From Loktanella sp. PT4BL (GTDB taxonomy: Bacteria > Pseudomonadota > Alphaproteobacteria > Rhodobacterales > Rhodobacteraceae), in contig NZ_QJJL01000003.1 of NCBI RefSeq assembly GCF_003201935.1, positions 496,001 through 560,000 on the forward strand: a stretch of DNA of 64,000 nt, given 5' to 3'. Below are positions 43,866 to 53,257 of this stretch, piece by piece (position 1 is the stretch's first letter; each line of letters starts with the position of its first letter). The translations under genes and the position numbers were made by a program. The notes under the pieces are model-generated. The model was not told the origin of the DNA, did not search any database, and saw only the letters and a list, made by a program, of their open reading frames with translations.

Positions 43866-44404
43866 TGGACAAATCCGCCGCCCGGACCGCTGCTTTTGCG
43901 CGACGCCAAGCGGCCCATAAGCCGCATATTGCTGCGGCCGGATATCTGAGCGAAGTGCTTGCCGGTTATCGCGGCGTGCCGCTGGCGGGCTATATGGCGA
44001 TGCGCACCGAGATTGACCCGACCCCCGCCATGGAAGAGGCCGCAGCCCATGGGCCCGTCGGTGTGCCTGTCATTATCGGGGCAGGGCAGCCGTTGCAGTT
44101 TCGTCTGTGGGAGCCTGACTGCGCCATGATCAAGGGTGAATTCGGCGCAATGATCCCCGAGGCAGGGGATTGGATGATCCCGCAAATCCTGATTGTGCCG
44201 CTGGTTGCCTTCGACCGCAGGGGCGGGCGTCTGGGCTATGGGGGCGGGTTCTATGACCGGACGCTTGAAAAACTGCGCGCGGCGCAACCGACCATGGCGA
44301 TTGGCTTTGCTTATGGCGCGCAGGAAGATGATGGTCTGCCGCTGGAACCGACAGACCAACCGCTTGATCTGATAGTAACGGAAACGGGCGTGATCACGCC
44401 CTAG
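43865..44404 (+). CDS. 5-formyltetrahydrofolate cyclo-ligase
   Basis: A 179-residue protein of the YgfA/MTHFS family: the early RRQAAHKPHIAAAGYL part, YMAMRTEIDPTPAM and the signature GGRLGYGGGFYDRTL. It converts 5-formyl-THF to 5,10-methenyl-THF with ATP. The ATG at 43865 overlaps the mgtE stop. It ends 3 bp before the converging yebC gene. Confidence 0.92.
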   Translation: MDKSAARTAAFARRQAAHKPHIAAAGYLSEVLAGYRGVPLAGYMAMRTEIDPTPAMEEAAAHGPVGVPVIIGAGQPLQFRLWEPDCAMIKGEFGAMIPEAGDWMIPQILIVPLVAFDRRGGRLGYGGGFYDRTLEKLRAAQPTMAIGFAYGAQEDDGLPLEPTDQPLDLIVTETGVITP

Positions 44405-44407
44405 CAG

Positions 44408-45157
44408 TCAGCTTTCCGAAAACGCCGCCATCACTTCATCCGAGGCTTCGAAATTGGCGGTCACGCGCTGCACGTCATCGTCTTCTTCCAGCGTATCAAG
44501 AAGCTTCATCAGCTTGGTCAGACCTTCAAGGTCCACTTCCGTGGTGATGTTGGGCTGCCAGATCAGCTTGGTGCTTTCGCTCTCGCCAAGCGCGGCTTCC
44601 AGTGCGTTCGCCACCTCGTTAAGGTCTGTGTCGGCGCAGATGATGACGTGGTTTTCGTCATCGCTTTGCACGTCCTCGGCACCTGCCTCGATCGCGGCCA
44701 TCATCACGGTGTCGGCGTCACCCACAGAGGCAGGGTAAACAACCTGACCCTTGCGGTCGAACATGAACCCGACAGACCCTGTTTCACCAAGGTTACCGCC
44801 GTTTTTGGAGAAGGTCGACCGCACGGTGGAGGCCGTCCGGTTGCGGTTGTCGGTCATCGCTTCGACGATCACAGCCACACCGTTGGGGCCATAGCCCTCG
44901 TAGCGGATTTCATCATAGTTTTCCGCGTCGCCACCTTGCGATTTCTTGATCGCGCGGTCGATTACGTCCTTGGGGACAGAGCTTGATTTGGCTTCTTTGA
45001 CAGCCAGACGCAGACGCGGGTTTTTATCAGGGTCCGGATCGCCCATTTTGGCGGCTACTGTGATTTCCTTGGCAAGCTTGGAAAACAGCTTGGAGCGCAG
45101 TTTATCCTGCCGTCCTTTGCGGTGCTGAATATTCGCCCATTTGGAGTGGCCAGCCAT
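44408..45157 (-). CDS. yebC: YebC/PmpR-family DNA-binding protein
   Basis: A 249-residue protein of standard length, beginning [28 protein letters not shown], the strongly conserved YebC start, and with the [26 protein letters not shown] block. Family members act as transcriptional regulators or as factors relieving ribosome stalling at polyproline stretches. The ATG at 45157 is chosen for the family start. It is in the same orientation as, but 72 bp downstream of, the SLC13 carrier. Confidence 0.95.
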   Translation of the reverse strand: MAGHSKWANIQHRKGRQDKLRSKLFSKLAKEITVAAKMGDPDPDKNPRLRLAVKEAKSSSVPKDVIDRAIKKSQGGDAENYDEIRYEGYGPNGVAVIVEAMTDNRNRTASTVRSTFSKNGGNLGETGSVGFMFDRKGQVVYPASVGDADTVMMAAIEAGAEDVQSDDENHVIICADTDLNEVANALEAALGESESTKLIWQPNITTEVDLEGLTKLMKLLDTLEEDDDVQRVTANFEASDEVMAAFSES

Positions 45158-45229
45158 CGGAAAACCTCGTGTGATAAAGCCTTGATCTGCGCCTCTATAC
45201 GGCAAGCACCACGGCCCCCGCAACCCCGT

Positions 45230-47011
45230 CTAGAGCGGCCAGATAAAGGGGATCACAAAAGAAACAATCGGCGCCAGCGACAGGTTCAGCGGGATGCCGA
45301 ATTTCAGAAAGTCCGAGAATTTATACCCGCCCGGGCCGTAAACCAAAGTATTGGTCTGATAGCCGATGGGCGTGGCAAAGCTCGCACTGGCGGCAATCAT
45401 GACAGCCACGACCAAGGGGCGTGGATCAACGCCAAGAGCGCTGGCCAGCCCGATGGCAATCGGTGTCATGACGACGGCGACGGCATTGTTTGACACAAGT
45501 TCGGTCAGGACACTGGAGAGCAGGTAGACAGACAGCACCACAAGGAAGGGCGGCATCACGAGCATGACAGGCGACAAGGTGTCGGCAATCATCTCTACGG
45601 CACCCGAGGATTGCAACGCCGAACCCACGCCCAGCATAGCGAAAATCAGCGCGAGCAGGCGGCCGTCCACATGGGAAAACGCCTCATCCGCGTCAATGCA
45701 GCCGGTCATCAGCACCACCGTGACACCCAGCATCGCGAGCATCAGGATCGGGGCCACGCCAAGGGCTGCAAGCGTGACAACGGCCAAAAGAACGCCAATC
45801 GCAACCGGCGCATGGCCACGGCGATAGGCGCGCTGGGATGCTTCGGACACATCGCCAAGGTTCATGTCCTCGGCCAGACGCTGGATATCTTCAGGCGCAC
45901 CTTCCAGCAGGATTGTATCACCGACGCGAATGACAATATCGTCGATCTGCGCGCTGATGTTGGCGTTCCGCCGGTGCAAGGCCAGCGGATAAACCGCGTA
46001 ACGCCGCCGCAGGCGCATTGATCCAAGCCGGCGATTCACCATCTTGCAGTTCGGCGTAATAAGGACCTCGACGGTCTTTGTCTCCACGGCGGACAGCTGG
46101 TCGACGCGCCGCAACTCCTTGTTGTTTTGCAGCGACAGAAGCTCGGTCATCTCGGTGCGCAACACGACGCGGTCGCCGACCTGGAGGGTCACATTCTTCA
46201 GATTGCGGCGCAGCGATTGATCCCCGCGCACGACGTCGATCAGGCGCACGCCATCCCGCTTGAACAGCTGCACACCCATGACTTCGCGACCGATCAGGTT
46301 GCTGTCGGGCGGGATGACGGCCTCGGAAAAGAATTTCTTCTTGGACCGGTCCGAGAGCATTGTCGCCATGCTCTGCCGTTCGGGCAGCAGGCGAGGGGCC
46401 ATGAAATAGAGATATGTAAAGGTCCAGAGCACCACCACGACACCGATCGGGAAGATCTCGAGGATGCCAAATGGCGCAAGCCCCGACGCCCGCGCGACAC
46501 CATCCACCAAGAGGTTTGTCGATGTCCCCAAAAGCGTCATGGTGCCGCCCACAATCGCGGCATAGCTGAGCGGGATCAGCAATTTCGATGCAGAGGTGCC
46601 CAACGACCGCGCGAGTTGGACAAAGACGGGGATCATCACAACAACCAGCGGTGTGTTGTTCATAATCGCACTTGCGACAGCGACAAAGACCAGCCCCCCG
46701 CCAATTGCACCTGCAGGGCTGACCTTGGCCTGCCGTTCTGCCAGTTGGGTCAGCGCATTCAGGGCACCGGTGCGCACCAAAGCGCCGACGATGATGAACA
46801 TCGCAGCAATCGTCCAGGGGGCAGGGTTGGCAAGGGCGGCCACCGCCGCCTCATAGGGCAGCACACCCGTGGCCAAGAGGATCGACACCCCGATCATGGC
46901 GACCACTTCGGTGGGATAGATCTCGCGCAGGAACATGACAAACATGCCCAGCACAACGGCCATCGTCAGGATGGCGCTTTGCGTCTGCGTGAGGGACAGA
47001 AAATTATCCAT
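45230..47011 (-). CDS. SLC13/DASS-family anion transporter with RCK_C domains
   Basis: A 593-residue membrane protein of about 11-12 helices in two halves joined by a central soluble region with two TrkA_C/RCK_C-like domains (about residues 215-385). The DASS ion-binding motifs are seen as IMNNTPLVVV in the first half and VSNNAVAVVMTP in the second. Related proteins carry sulfate, dicarboxylates or other anions with sodium; SLC13 with TrkA_C domains often are sulfate carriers, but the substrate is inferred only weakly. The EamA gene upstream overlaps its start by 8 bp. Confidence 0.87.
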   Translation of the reverse strand: MDNFLSLTQTQSAILTMAVVLGMFVMFLREIYPTEVVAMIGVSILLATGVLPYEAAVAALANPAPWTIAAMFIIVGALVRTGALNALTQLAERQAKVSPAGAIGGGLVFVAVASAIMNNTPLVVVMIPVFVQLARSLGTSASKLLIPLSYAAIVGGTMTLLGTSTNLLVDGVARASGLAPFGILEIFPIGVVVVLWTFTYLYFMAPRLLPERQSMATMLSDRSKKKFFSEAVIPPDSNLIGREVMGVQLFKRDGVRLIDVVRGDQSLRRNLKNVTLQVGDRVVLRTEMTELLSLQNNKELRRVDQLSAVETKTVEVLITPNCKMVNRRLGSMRLRRRYAVYPLALHRRNANISAQIDDIVIRVGDTILLEGAPEDIQRLAEDMNLGDVSEASQRAYRRGHAPVAIGVLLAVVTLAALGVAPILMLAMLGVTVVLMTGCIDADEAFSHVDGRLLALIFAMLGVGSALQSSGAVEMIADTLSPVMLVMPPFLVVLSVYLLSSVLTELVSNNAVAVVMTPIAIGLASALGVDPRPLVVAVMIAASASFATPIGYQTNTLVYGPGGYKFSDFLKFGIPLNLSLAPIVSFVIPFIWPL

Positions 47012-47924
47012 GAACTTCAGTTTCGCCCAGTGGCTTTGGTTCAGCAAGCCGTGGCTGCACAAGGCTCAGCCCGATGGCCATGCACAAGAGCGCCAGCCAG
47101 ACCCAGATACTATAGGTTTCGCCCAAGAGCACCATCGCCCAGAAGACCCCCGATCCGGTGACAACATAGCTGACTTGGCCAGCAAAGACCGATCCCGCGC
47201 GTGCAATGAGCCAGACGTAGCCTGCATAAACCAGCACATGCACAATTGAACCAACCAATAGCGCGAAATCCGCCATGATAAAGGGGGACGCCGGCACAAA
47301 GATCTGTCCCGACCCAACGGCTAGGGGCAGTGCGATCACTGTGCCAATGGCCGACGCCCCGAACAGGGCCTGAAACGGATCAAGACCCGCTGTGCCCCAG
47401 CGCGCGACGATGTTGCCTTCACAGGCGTAACAAAAGGGTGCGACAAGCGCCAAAGGCAGAAAGGCGATCATCGCCCGTTCCGGCAGGCTTGCCTCGGGCA
47501 GGGCGATCAGGCCGACACCGATCAGGCCAAGGCAAAGCCCCGCCAAACGGCGCAACGAGAAGTGGTCGTTGCCCAAAGCCAAAGCAATCGGAAAGGCCAT
47601 CATCGGGATGGTGGCAATCACAATCGACATGATACCAGAGGGCAGATGAAAGGCCGCGCGATAGCTCGCTGTACCCGGAATAAGTGTGCCGATGGTTGCG
47701 ATCATCAGCCACACTGCCACTGTTCTTGCTGAAACAGGCATCCGTCCGATCTGACGCCAACGGACAGCACCCAAGAGCATCGCACCAATCAGCATTTGCC
47801 AGAAGATGATGCCAAAGGGCTGATACCCTGCGGTCACCGTGATCTTGATCAACGGCGTCGTCAGCCCCCAACCACACCCCAGCAGCAACAGGAACCCTGT
47901 CAGCCGCGCCCGTTCAGACATCAT
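47004..47924 (-). CDS. EamA/DMT-family transporter
   Basis: A 306-residue protein with ten membrane helices and the internal EamA duplication: GCGWGLTTPLIKI opens the first half and LVGSIVHVLVYAGYVWLIAR lies in the second, followed by the LGETYSIWVWLALLCMAIGL ending typical of the family. The substrate is unknown. It overlaps the ymdB gene by 4 bp (ATGA) and the carrier gene by 8 bp, suggesting a three-gene transcript. Confidence 0.85.
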   Translation of the reverse strand: MMSERARLTGFLLLLGCGWGLTTPLIKITVTAGYQPFGIIFWQMLIGAMLLGAVRWRQIGRMPVSARTVAVWLMIATIGTLIPGTASYRAAFHLPSGIMSIVIATIPMMAFPIALALGNDHFSLRRLAGLCLGLIGVGLIALPEASLPERAMIAFLPLALVAPFCYACEGNIVARWGTAGLDPFQALFGASAIGTVIALPLAVGSGQIFVPASPFIMADFALLVGSIVHVLVYAGYVWLIARAGSVFAGQVSYVVTGSGVFWAMVLLGETYSIWVWLALLCMAIGLSLVQPRLAEPKPLGETEVHG

Positions 47925-48736
47925 GCAGGGCCCGCCTGTGACAGTCGCCCGCCCTGGCGTACCATTTCCACTCTGGTCGCCTTGCCTGTCATGTTGTCGG
48001 TCTCGACATAAAGGCCAGAGAGCGTCGCCTCTTCCGCCGCAGGGGTGAAGCGTGATTTCGGCATGCCAGTGATGAATCGGCGCAGGGGTTCGGTTTTTTC
48101 CATGCCGATAACAGAGTTGTAGTCACCGCACATGCCCGCGTCGGTCATATAGGCGGTGCCACCGGACAGGATCATCGCGTCGCCTGTGGGCACATGGGTG
48201 TGAGTGCCGACAACAATGCTCGCACGCCCGTCGCAGAAATGACCAACGGCCATTTTTTCGGAGGTCGCTTCGCAGTGAATGTCAATCAGGCTGGCCGCCA
48301 CCTGACCGCCCATCGGGTACTGGCGCAAGACAGCGTCCAGCGCTGAAAACGGATCATCGAAGGGGCGTTTCATAAAGACCTGCCCCAGCACCTGCGCCAC
48401 CAGCACCTTGCGCCCGCCGGGCGCGTTAAACACACGCGCACCGACGCCAGGGGCTGCTTTGGAATAGTTGATCGGACGGATAACCCGCTGTTCTTTTTCA
48501 ATAAAGCCCAGCATGTCCTTTTGGTCGAACGCATGATCACCCAAGGTCACAACATCCGCGCCCGCATCCAGCAGCAGGTTCGCATGATCGCCCGAAAGCC
48601 CCATGCCGGAAGTGGCGTTTTCGCCATTCACTACCACAAAATCCAGCTTCCACGCGTCCCGTAAGCGGGGCAGGTGGGTGGTAATTGCAGCACGGCCCGC
48701 GCGGCCCATCACATCGCCAAGAAAGAGTATCTTCAT
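47921..48736 (-). CDS. ymdB: YmdB-type metallophosphoesterase (TIGR00282)
   Basis: A 271-residue enzyme of the YmdB family: MKILFLGDVMGRAGR (D), NGENATSG (metal-binding N-G-E-N), LGDHAFDQ and THTHVPTGD. The D-H-N-H set marks a di-iron phosphodiesterase active on 2',3'-cyclic nucleotides in Bacillus, where YmdB influences biofilm formation. The ATG at 48736 is the family start. It is divergent from the EamA gene at 48823, with 86 bp between. Confidence 0.88.
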   Translation of the reverse strand: MKILFLGDVMGRAGRAAITTHLPRLRDAWKLDFVVVNGENATSGMGLSGDHANLLLDAGADVVTLGDHAFDQKDMLGFIEKEQRVIRPINYSKAAPGVGARVFNAPGGRKVLVAQVLGQVFMKRPFDDPFSALDAVLRQYPMGGQVAASLIDIHCEATSEKMAVGHFCDGRASIVVGTHTHVPTGDAMILSGGTAYMTDAGMCGDYNSVIGMEKTEPLRRFITGMPKSRFTPAAEEATLSGLYVETDNMTGKATRVEMVRQGGRLSQAGPA

Positions 48737-48822
48737 GGAACCGTTGTTACGGGCCTTCCGCGTCTTCATCCAGCGGTTTTTGCGCGCTTGCCTTTGGTGC
48801 GCTCTGGTGCCACGGATAGCGC

Positions 48823-49725
48823 ATGGCATCCCAAGCACAATCGCGCCCCGTTGTGGGCATCTTCTGGATGGTCTTTACCGGCCTGATGTTCGTGGCCGTC
48901 ACAGCCGTGGTCAAACACGTGGGCGATGACGTGCCCGCCGCACAGGCGGCGTTTCTGCGCTATATTCTGGGGCTGGTGTTTCTGTTGCCGATGATCCGGC
49001 CCATTCTGGCGGCCCATCTGACGGGCCGGCAGAAAAAGCTGTTCTGGGCGCGGGGGGCTGTGCATACGCTGGCGGTGATCCTGTGGTTTTTTGCCATGGC
49101 GCGCATCCCCATCGCAGAAGTCACGGCGATGAATTATCTTTCGCCAGTTTATGTCTCTTTGGGGGCTGCGTTGTTCTTAGGTGAACGTCTGCCACCACGC
49201 CGATTGGCGGCCGTCATCATGGCGCTGATTGGTGCGATCATTATCCTGCGTCCCGGTGTGCGCGAGGTCGAAATCGGCCATATCGCGATGCTGGGCACGG
49301 CCGTGTTTTTTGCAATCGGCTATCTGATCGCCAAGCAGTTGTCAGGCGAAGTATCGGCCCCTGTCGTTGTCGGCATGCTGTCGATCACAGTGACCGTGGG
49401 CTTGGCCCCTTTTGCTTGGGCCGTCTGGGTGACGCCGACGCTGTCGCAAATGGGATGGCTGTTTCTGGTGGCCTGCTTTGCCACGGCGGGGCACTATTCC
49501 ATGACGCTGGCTTTTGCCGCCGCGCCGCTGACCGTGACGCAACCGGTGACGTTCCTGCAACTGGTCTGGGCGGTTTTGCTCGGGGCTGTTGTTTTCGGTG
49601 AGGCCGTGGATGGCTGGGTCATCTTCGGTGGGGCCGTGATTATGGCCTCGGTCAGTTTCATCACGTGGCGCGAGGCTGTTGCGCGGCGCAACATCACGCC
49701 CGCTGTGCCTGCGACGAAGGTTTGA
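48823..49725 (+). CDS. EamA/DMT-family transporter
   Basis: A 300-residue protein with ten membrane helices: VKHVGDDVPAAQAAFLRYILGL in the first half, AMNYLSPVYVSLGAALFLGERLPPRRLAAV at the end of it, and HYSMTLAFAAAPLTVTQPVTFLQLVWAVLLG in the second. These lines place it among drug/metabolite exporters of the YdcZ/RhaT-like EamA type. The substrate cannot be assigned. Its stop is 1 bp before the 32-bp repeat arm. Confidence 0.85.
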   Translation: MASQAQSRPVVGIFWMVFTGLMFVAVTAVVKHVGDDVPAAQAAFLRYILGLVFLLPMIRPILAAHLTGRQKKLFWARGAVHTLAVILWFFAMARIPIAEVTAMNYLSPVYVSLGAALFLGERLPPRRLAAVIMALIGAIIILRPGVREVEIGHIAMLGTAVFFAIGYLIAKQLSGEVSAPVVVGMLSITVTVGLAPFAWAVWVTPTLSQMGWLFLVACFATAGHYSMTLAFAAAPLTVTQPVTFLQLVWAVLLGAVVFGEAVDGWVIFGGAVIMASVSFITWREAVARRNITPAVPATKV

Positions 49726-49726
49726 T

Positions 49727-49758
49727 GCCTCCGGCGGAAGTTTGAAGGGACATGGAAA
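49727..49758 (+). repeat. 32-bp inverted repeat, left arm
   Basis: A 32-bp sequence starting GCCTCCGGCGGAAG and ending GACATGGAAA occurs here in plus orientation, 2 bp after the eamA stop codon. It recurs exactly, base for base, as its reverse complement at 54770-54801. Together the arms bracket choV-choW-choX-betI-betC. The GCCTCCGGCGG core resembles a family of intergenic elements I recall as common in Rhodobacteraceae. Confidence 0.85.
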
Positions 49759-49766
49759 ATGGGGGC

Positions 49767-50780
49767 CTAGTCCGTCTGCGGGCTGAGCCTTGCAAGCAGA
49801 GACGCCTGGGTGACGACGCCGATAGGCGCGCCATTTTCCGTGACCTGAAGACCGGTGCTGTCAATCCTGTCAATGATCTCCTGCACCGGTGTTTCCACAT
49901 CAATCGCGGGCCCTTCTGCGGTGCCGTTTGTCATCACATCACGTGCGGTCAGCACGCCCAGCGGGTTCATATGGGCCACAAATTCCGCGACATAGCCATT
50001 GGCGGGGTTGGTGAAAATATCACGCGGGGTGCCACATTGGACAATCCGACCGCCTTCCATGATGGCGATGCGATTGCCGATCTTGAAGGCTTCATCCAGA
50101 TCGTGGCTGACAAAGATGATTGTGCGCCCGCGTTGTTTTTGCAGTTCCAGCAGCTCGTCTTGCAGCCGCGTGCGGATCAGCGGATCTAGCGCCGAAAACG
50201 GTTCGTCCATCAGCAGGATCGGTGCATCGGTCGCAAAGGCACGTGCAAGGCCAACGCGCTGTTGCATCCCGCCCGAGAGTTCCCCCACCAGCGCATCTGC
50301 GCGGTCGGCCAGCCCCACCATCTCGAGTTCCTGATCGACGCGTGCGCGCCTTGCGGCGGGCTCCATCCCCGCCAGTTCAAGCCCGAGGCCCACGTTATCG
50401 CGCACGGTCCGCCATGGCAGCAGGCCGAATTGCTGGAAGACCATCGATACGCATTCCCGCCGCACCCGCCGCAGATCGTTGGGCGCACAGTTCACGACAT
50501 CACAGGTCCAGTTGCCGTCAAAAATACGCACCGCGCCGCGGATCACGGGGTTCAGGCCGTTAACGGCGCGCAGCAAGGTTGATTTCCCCGAGCCCGACAG
50601 GCCCATCAGCACCAGAATTTCGCCCGCTTCGACATTCAGCGAACAATTGTGCACGCCCAGGATCTGATCTGTTTTTTCCCGAATTTCGGGGCGCTCAAGC
50701 CCTTCGTCCATGAGGGGCAGCGCGGTTTCCGGCCGTGCGCCAAAGACGATCGAGACGTTATCAAATTCAACAGCATTCAT
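49767..50780 (-). CDS. choV: Choline/betaine ABC transporter, ATP-binding protein
   Basis: A 337-residue ProV-like ATPase: Walker A GLSGSGKST (about residue 60), signature LSGGMQQRVGLARAFA, Walker B ILLMDEPFSALD, and a C-terminal CBS-like region (about 270-335) with HMNPLGVLTARDVM. It powers uptake of a quaternary amine. ATG overlaps choW by 4 bp (ATGA). The order choX-choW-choV downstream of a BetI site, divergent from betI-betC, makes choline the likely substrate. Confidence 0.9.
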   Translation of the reverse strand: MNAVEFDNVSIVFGARPETALPLMDEGLERPEIREKTDQILGVHNCSLNVEAGEILVLMGLSGSGKSTLLRAVNGLNPVIRGAVRIFDGNWTCDVVNCAPNDLRRVRRECVSMVFQQFGLLPWRTVRDNVGLGLELAGMEPAARRARVDQELEMVGLADRADALVGELSGGMQQRVGLARAFATDAPILLMDEPFSALDPLIRTRLQDELLELQKQRGRTIIFVSHDLDEAFKIGNRIAIMEGGRIVQCGTPRDIFTNPANGYVAEFVAHMNPLGVLTARDVMTNGTAEGPAIDVETPVQEIIDRIDSTGLQVTENGAPIGVVTQASLLARLSPQTD

Positions 50781-51610
50781 TTCGATTTCACCCGCAGCAT
50801 CCGGTCCAGCATGATGGCGACAACGACGATAACAAAGCCGCTTTCAAACCCTAGTGAGGTATTCACCGTGTTCAGTGCGCGGATCACCGGCACGCCAAGT
50901 CCGCTGGCCCCGACAAGGGCAGCGATGACCACCATGGACAGCGACAGCATAATTGTCTGGTTGAGCCCTGCCATGATTTGCGGCATGGCCGAGGGCAGTT
51001 CGACCTTGAAGAGCACCTGGCGTTTGGTGGCACCAAAGGCCTGGGCCGCTTCCAAGAGTGGCGTGGGGGTCGAAGCAACGCCCAGATAGGTCAGGCGGAT
51101 CGGTGCTGGCAGCACAAAGATGACAGTTGCGATCAGGCCGGGGACCATGCCGATGCCGAAAAAGACAATCGCCGGGATCAGATAAACAAAGGTCGGTAGC
51201 GTCTGCATCAGGTCCAGCACCGGCACCATCGCGCGATAGAGGCGCGGGCGATGCGCGGCGGCAATCCCCACAGGTACCCCGATTCCCATGCAGACGACGC
51301 AGGCCGAGAGCACAAGTGTCAGCGACTGCATGGTCTCTTCCCAGTAGTCCTGGTTCAGGATGAACAGAAATCCGACCACGATGAAGAGCGGTGTTTTCCA
51401 GTTGCGTTGCAACAGCCAAGTGAGGGCTGCAAAAGCGGCGATAATGAAGAAAGGATGTGGCGTTTCGAGCACCCAGAGGATCGCGTCGATCAGCGCTTCC
51501 ATCGTGTCGGACAGCCAGTCAAAAAAGAAGCTTAGATTGTTGTTCATCCAATCAAATATGGATTTCGCCCATGCTCCAATCGGGATCTTGTTCTCCGTCA
51601 GCCAGTCCAT
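50777..51610 (-). CDS. choW: Choline/betaine ABC transporter, permease
   Basis: A 277-residue ProW-like permease with about six membrane helices and the EAA motif EAAQAFGATKRQVLFKVELPSAMPQIMAGL, which contacts the ATPase. It forms the transmembrane path for the quaternary amine. It follows choX after a 57-bp gap that contains a strong hairpin and overlaps choV by 4 bp. The start is ATG at 51610. Confidence 0.92.
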   Translation of the reverse strand: MDWLTENKIPIGAWAKSIFDWMNNNLSFFFDWLSDTMEALIDAILWVLETPHPFFIIAAFAALTWLLQRNWKTPLFIVVGFLFILNQDYWEETMQSLTLVLSACVVCMGIGVPVGIAAAHRPRLYRAMVPVLDLMQTLPTFVYLIPAIVFFGIGMVPGLIATVIFVLPAPIRLTYLGVASTPTPLLEAAQAFGATKRQVLFKVELPSAMPQIMAGLNQTIMLSLSMVVIAALVGASGLGVPVIRALNTVNTSLGFESGFVIVVVAIMLDRMLRVKSK

Positions 51611-51633
51611 GCCGCACCTTCCGTCTTAAATGC

Positions 51634-51658
51634 GACAGGCCCCGCGTGGGGGCCTGTC
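51634..51658 (-). promoter_or_regulatory. Intercistronic hairpin between choX and choW
   Basis: A perfect 10-bp stem (GACAGGCCCC / GGGGCCTGTC, 5-nt loop) lies 10 bp after the choX stop and 24 bp before the choW start. It has no T-run, so it more likely blocks 3' exonucleases or partly attenuates transcription, keeping binding-protein mRNA more abundant than permease mRNA. That is a common arrangement in ABC operons. Confidence 0.75.
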
Positions 51659-51667
51659 AAAGTCGTC

Positions 51668-52591
51668 TTACATGCCCAAGGCGGCGTTCACGGCTGTGAC
51701 CGCGTCACCACCGTCTTTGGTGGTCACACCGTCGAGCCAGGCCACATAGGCACTAGGGTTGGCTTTCAACCATGCGGTCGCGGCATCCGCAGGGTCCGCA
51801 CCGTCATTCAGGATCGCACCCATAATCTCGTTCTCCATGGCGAGCGAGAATTCAAGGTTGGTCAGCAGCGTGCCGACATTGGGGCAGCTTTCAACGTAAC
51901 CTGCCGAGGTGTTGGTGAAGACGGTCGCGCCACCAAGGTTGGGGCCGAACCAGTCATCGCCGCCTTCCAGATAGGACATATCGAAGTTGGCGTTCATCGG
52001 GTGGGGTTCCCAGCCCAGAAACACAATCGGCTCATCACGGCCAGAGGCACGGTCGACCTGTGCGAGCATGCCCTGTTCAGAGCTTTCGACGACTTCAAAA
52101 TCGCTCAGGCCGAATGCGTCAGCCGCGATCATATCCATGATCAGACGGTTGCCATCGTTGCCGGGCTCGATGCCATAGATCTTGCCCTCCAGCGCGTCCG
52201 CATTTGCCGCGATATCGGCAAAAGTGGCGATGCCCATGTCCGCGGCCGCGCGGTTCACAGCAAGCGTATATTTGGCACCTTCAAGGTTCGCGCGGACCGT
52301 ATCGACAGTGCCCGCTTCACGGTAAGGTGCGATATCAGCTTCCATTGTGGGCATCCAGTTGCCAAGGAACACATCCACATCGCCTTCGGCGAGCGAGATA
52401 TATGTTACAGGCACGGAAAGTACCTTGATGTCGGTGTCATAGCCGAGCGCTCCCAGTACGACAGTCGTCGCGGCTGTTGTCGCGGTAATATCGGTCCAGC
52501 CCACATCAGAGAAGGTGACGGTGTCACAGTCCGCCAAGGCCGGCGCGGCCGCGCAGATCGCCAGCACGGAAAGGGTTGATTTCAGTTTCAT
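51668..52591 (-). CDS. choX: Choline ABC transporter, substrate-binding protein
   Basis: A 307-residue periplasmic binding protein with a Sec signal (MKLKSTLSVLAICAAAPALA). Aromatic-cage positions known from the ChoX/ProX family are present as DVGWTDITA, FLGNWMPTM, KYTLAV, GNDGNRLI and LGWEPHPMN. These support quaternary ammonium binding, with choline favoured by the neighbouring genes. The ATG at 52591 gives a normal signal peptide. It shares an 81-bp promoter gap with betI containing a BetI-type palindrome. Confidence 0.9.
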   Translation of the reverse strand: MKLKSTLSVLAICAAAPALADCDTVTFSDVGWTDITATTAATTVVLGALGYDTDIKVLSVPVTYISLAEGDVDVFLGNWMPTMEADIAPYREAGTVDTVRANLEGAKYTLAVNRAAADMGIATFADIAANADALEGKIYGIEPGNDGNRLIMDMIAADAFGLSDFEVVESSEQGMLAQVDRASGRDEPIVFLGWEPHPMNANFDMSYLEGGDDWFGPNLGGATVFTNTSAGYVESCPNVGTLLTNLEFSLAMENEIMGAILNDGADPADAATAWLKANPSAYVAWLDGVTTKDGGDAVTAVNAALGM

Positions 52592-52614
52592 ATCGTTCTC
52601 CCAGTTTTTTCTTG

Positions 52615-52628
52615 ATTGACGAGTCAAT
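52615..52628. promoter_or_regulatory. BetI operator in the choX/betI divergent promoter
   Basis: ATTGAC-GA-GTCAAT is a perfect inverted repeat with a 2-bp centre in the 81-bp gap between the divergent choX and betI genes. The neighbouring TTGATTGAC matches the half-site style of BetI operators. One site can therefore control both transcripts, de-repressed when choline is present. Confidence 0.75.
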
Positions 52629-52672
52629 AAAGAACCAATTATCTGCTTGGACACACCCATGAAGAGGAAAAG

Positions 52673-53257
52673 ATGCCCAAGCTTGGAATGGAGCCTATCC
52701 GCCGCGCGGCCTTAGTGAAAGCCACGATTGACGAAATCGGTGCTGTCGGAAATCTGGACGTGACGGTAAGCAATATTGCCAAGCGTGCGGGCATGTCGTC
52801 AGCACTGGCGCATCACTATTTTGGCGGCAAGGAGCAGATCTTTCTGGCCGCCATGCGCCACACGCTCTCGGACTACAGACAGGAAGTATGCAGCGCGCTG
52901 AAGCGGGCCAAAGGCCATAAAGAGCGGCTTGAGGCGATTGTTCGCGCGGGGTTTACCGCAAGCAATTTCCAGCCCGAGGTGATTGCCGCATGGCTGAACT
53001 TCTATGTGCTGGCGCAGACATCCGCCAATGCCCATGCGCTGCTGCGCATTTATCAAAGACGGCTGCACAGTAACCTGCTGCACGATCTGCGCCCGCTTGT
53101 CGGTGATCGTGCTGAGGGGGCCGCGACACGAATCGCTGCACTGATCGACGGGCTCTACCTGCGGCAGGGACTGTCGCGGATGACGTCGGAACAGTCCGAT
53201 GCAACGCGGCAGGCGCTGGCCCTTTTACACATTGAACTGGCAGGACGGACCCAATGA
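52673..53257 (+). CDS. betI: Choline-responsive TetR-family repressor
   Basis: A 194-residue TetR-family protein of BetI length: N-terminal RRAALVKATIDEIGAVGNLDVTVSNIAKRAGMSSALAHHYFGGKEQIF holds the helix-turn-helix. The ligand domain matches BetI (ALLRIYQRRLHSNLLHDLRPLVGD, ALIDGLYLRQGLS). It represses choline uptake and oxidation genes until choline is bound. AAGAGGAAAAG provides a ribosome site. It overlaps betC by 4 bp. Confidence 0.93.
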   Translation: MPKLGMEPIRRAALVKATIDEIGAVGNLDVTVSNIAKRAGMSSALAHHYFGGKEQIFLAAMRHTLSDYRQEVCSALKRAKGHKERLEAIVRAGFTASNFQPEVIAAWLNFYVLAQTSANAHALLRIYQRRLHSNLLHDLRPLVGDRAEGAATRIAALIDGLYLRQGLSRMTSEQSDATRQALALLHIELAGRTQ

